7,098 nt of DNA, taken from assembly GCA_021732965.1 (NCBI GenBank), contig JAKFVZ010000105.1:1-7098 (forward strand). The letters run 5' to 3'. This document shows positions 6,912 through 7,098 of the stretch, piece after piece. The notes beneath the pieces are model-generated. The model was not told the DNA's origin. It did no database searches and saw only the letters and a program-made list of their open reading frames with translations. The DNA is from Reyranella sp. GTDB taxonomy: Bacteria > Pseudomonadota > Alphaproteobacteria > Reyranellales > Reyranellaceae. How positions within the stretch are numbered: the stretch's first letter is position 1; each line of letters starts with the position of its first letter. A program made the translations under genes and the position numbers.

Positions 6912-7098
6912 CGCGTCGGCTCGCTGACGAAGGCGATCTTGGAGAGACCGCCCTTGGAGGCGTCGGCCAGGGTCTCCATGACGTAGCGGTAGGGCACGGT
7001 CGCGTCGGCGCGCAGATAGACCTCGGGCTGGGGCCGCTTGCGGCCGGCCTCGGCGAACTTCTCCAGCGCTTCGTCGCGGGTCAGCCGCTCGCCGCCCC
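6908..7098 (-). CDS. exbD: ExbD/TolR-family biopolymer transport protein, C-terminal part
   Basis: The frame enters from the right edge and ends at a TGA that overlaps the next ATG. It leaves 62 complete residues starting GGERLTRDEALEKFAEAGRK. The part EVYLRADATVPYRYVMETLADASKGGLSKIAFVSEP is the typical C-terminal periplasmic domain of ExbD: a beta strand with ADxxVPY, a helix, then GLxKIxFVxEP. ExbD forms the energising complex with ExbB and TonB that uses the proton gradient to drive outer-membrane receptors. TolR is a close relative, but the metal-handling operon and the FVSEP ending favour ExbD. The N-terminal membrane anchor with its conserved Asp is outside the window. The upstream gene would be expected to be exbB. 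Confidence 0.85.
   Translation of the reverse strand, partial: GGERLTRDEALEKFAEAGRKRPQPEVYLRADATVPYRYVMETLADASKGGLSKIAFVSEPTR

Noticed and set aside
5400..6986. Long + strand open frame (528 residues) opposite the PepSY gene
   Set aside because: Its translation is Arg/Gly/Ala/His-rich with no recognisable domain, and it is antisense to a well-supported family member. Long shadow frames are common in GC-rich DNA.

Overview
The window looks like chromosomal DNA from a GC-rich Gram-negative bacterium, most likely an alphaproteobacterium. The base composition, codon use and family content (ExbD, PCu(A)C chaperone, PepSY membrane protein, outer-membrane-type lipoprotein) all point that way. The exact lineage cannot be fixed from sequence reading alone. 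No tRNA, rRNA, CRISPR array, insertion sequence or phage gene was seen.

Left third (1-2461), all on the + strand: the C-terminal part of an MFS-type transporter, a DUF2846-like lipoprotein, a nitroreductase-family flavoprotein and a DinB-family metal-binding protein. The gaps between them are 77-106 bases, so they need not form one operon. Two short dyads and one perfect 12-bp palindrome lie in these gaps.

Right two thirds (2467-7098), all on the - strand: a tightly packed operon whose order of transcription is exbD (5'-truncated by the window edge), a PepSY membrane protein, a PCu(A)C-type copper chaperone, an unrecognised 188-residue membrane protein, an MbnP-family copper-binding protein and an MbnH/MauG-like di-heme enzyme. 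Junctions are -4, 17, 11, -4 and 2 bases, so the genes are almost certainly co-transcribed and partly translationally coupled. The promoter must lie beyond the right edge.

A working model, by inference from the families: ExbD helps energise TonB-dependent uptake across the outer membrane; the PepSY protein and the PCu(A)C chaperone handle metal at the inner membrane and in the periplasm; MbnH oxidises a tryptophan of MbnP (to kynurenine in the characterised homologue) so that MbnP can bind copper. The operon therefore looks like a copper acquisition or handling system without visible methanobactin biosynthesis genes. The unrecognised membrane protein, between chaperone and MbnP, is its most novel part. 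The two groups of genes converge, with only 5 bases between the dinB-like and mbnH stop codons.
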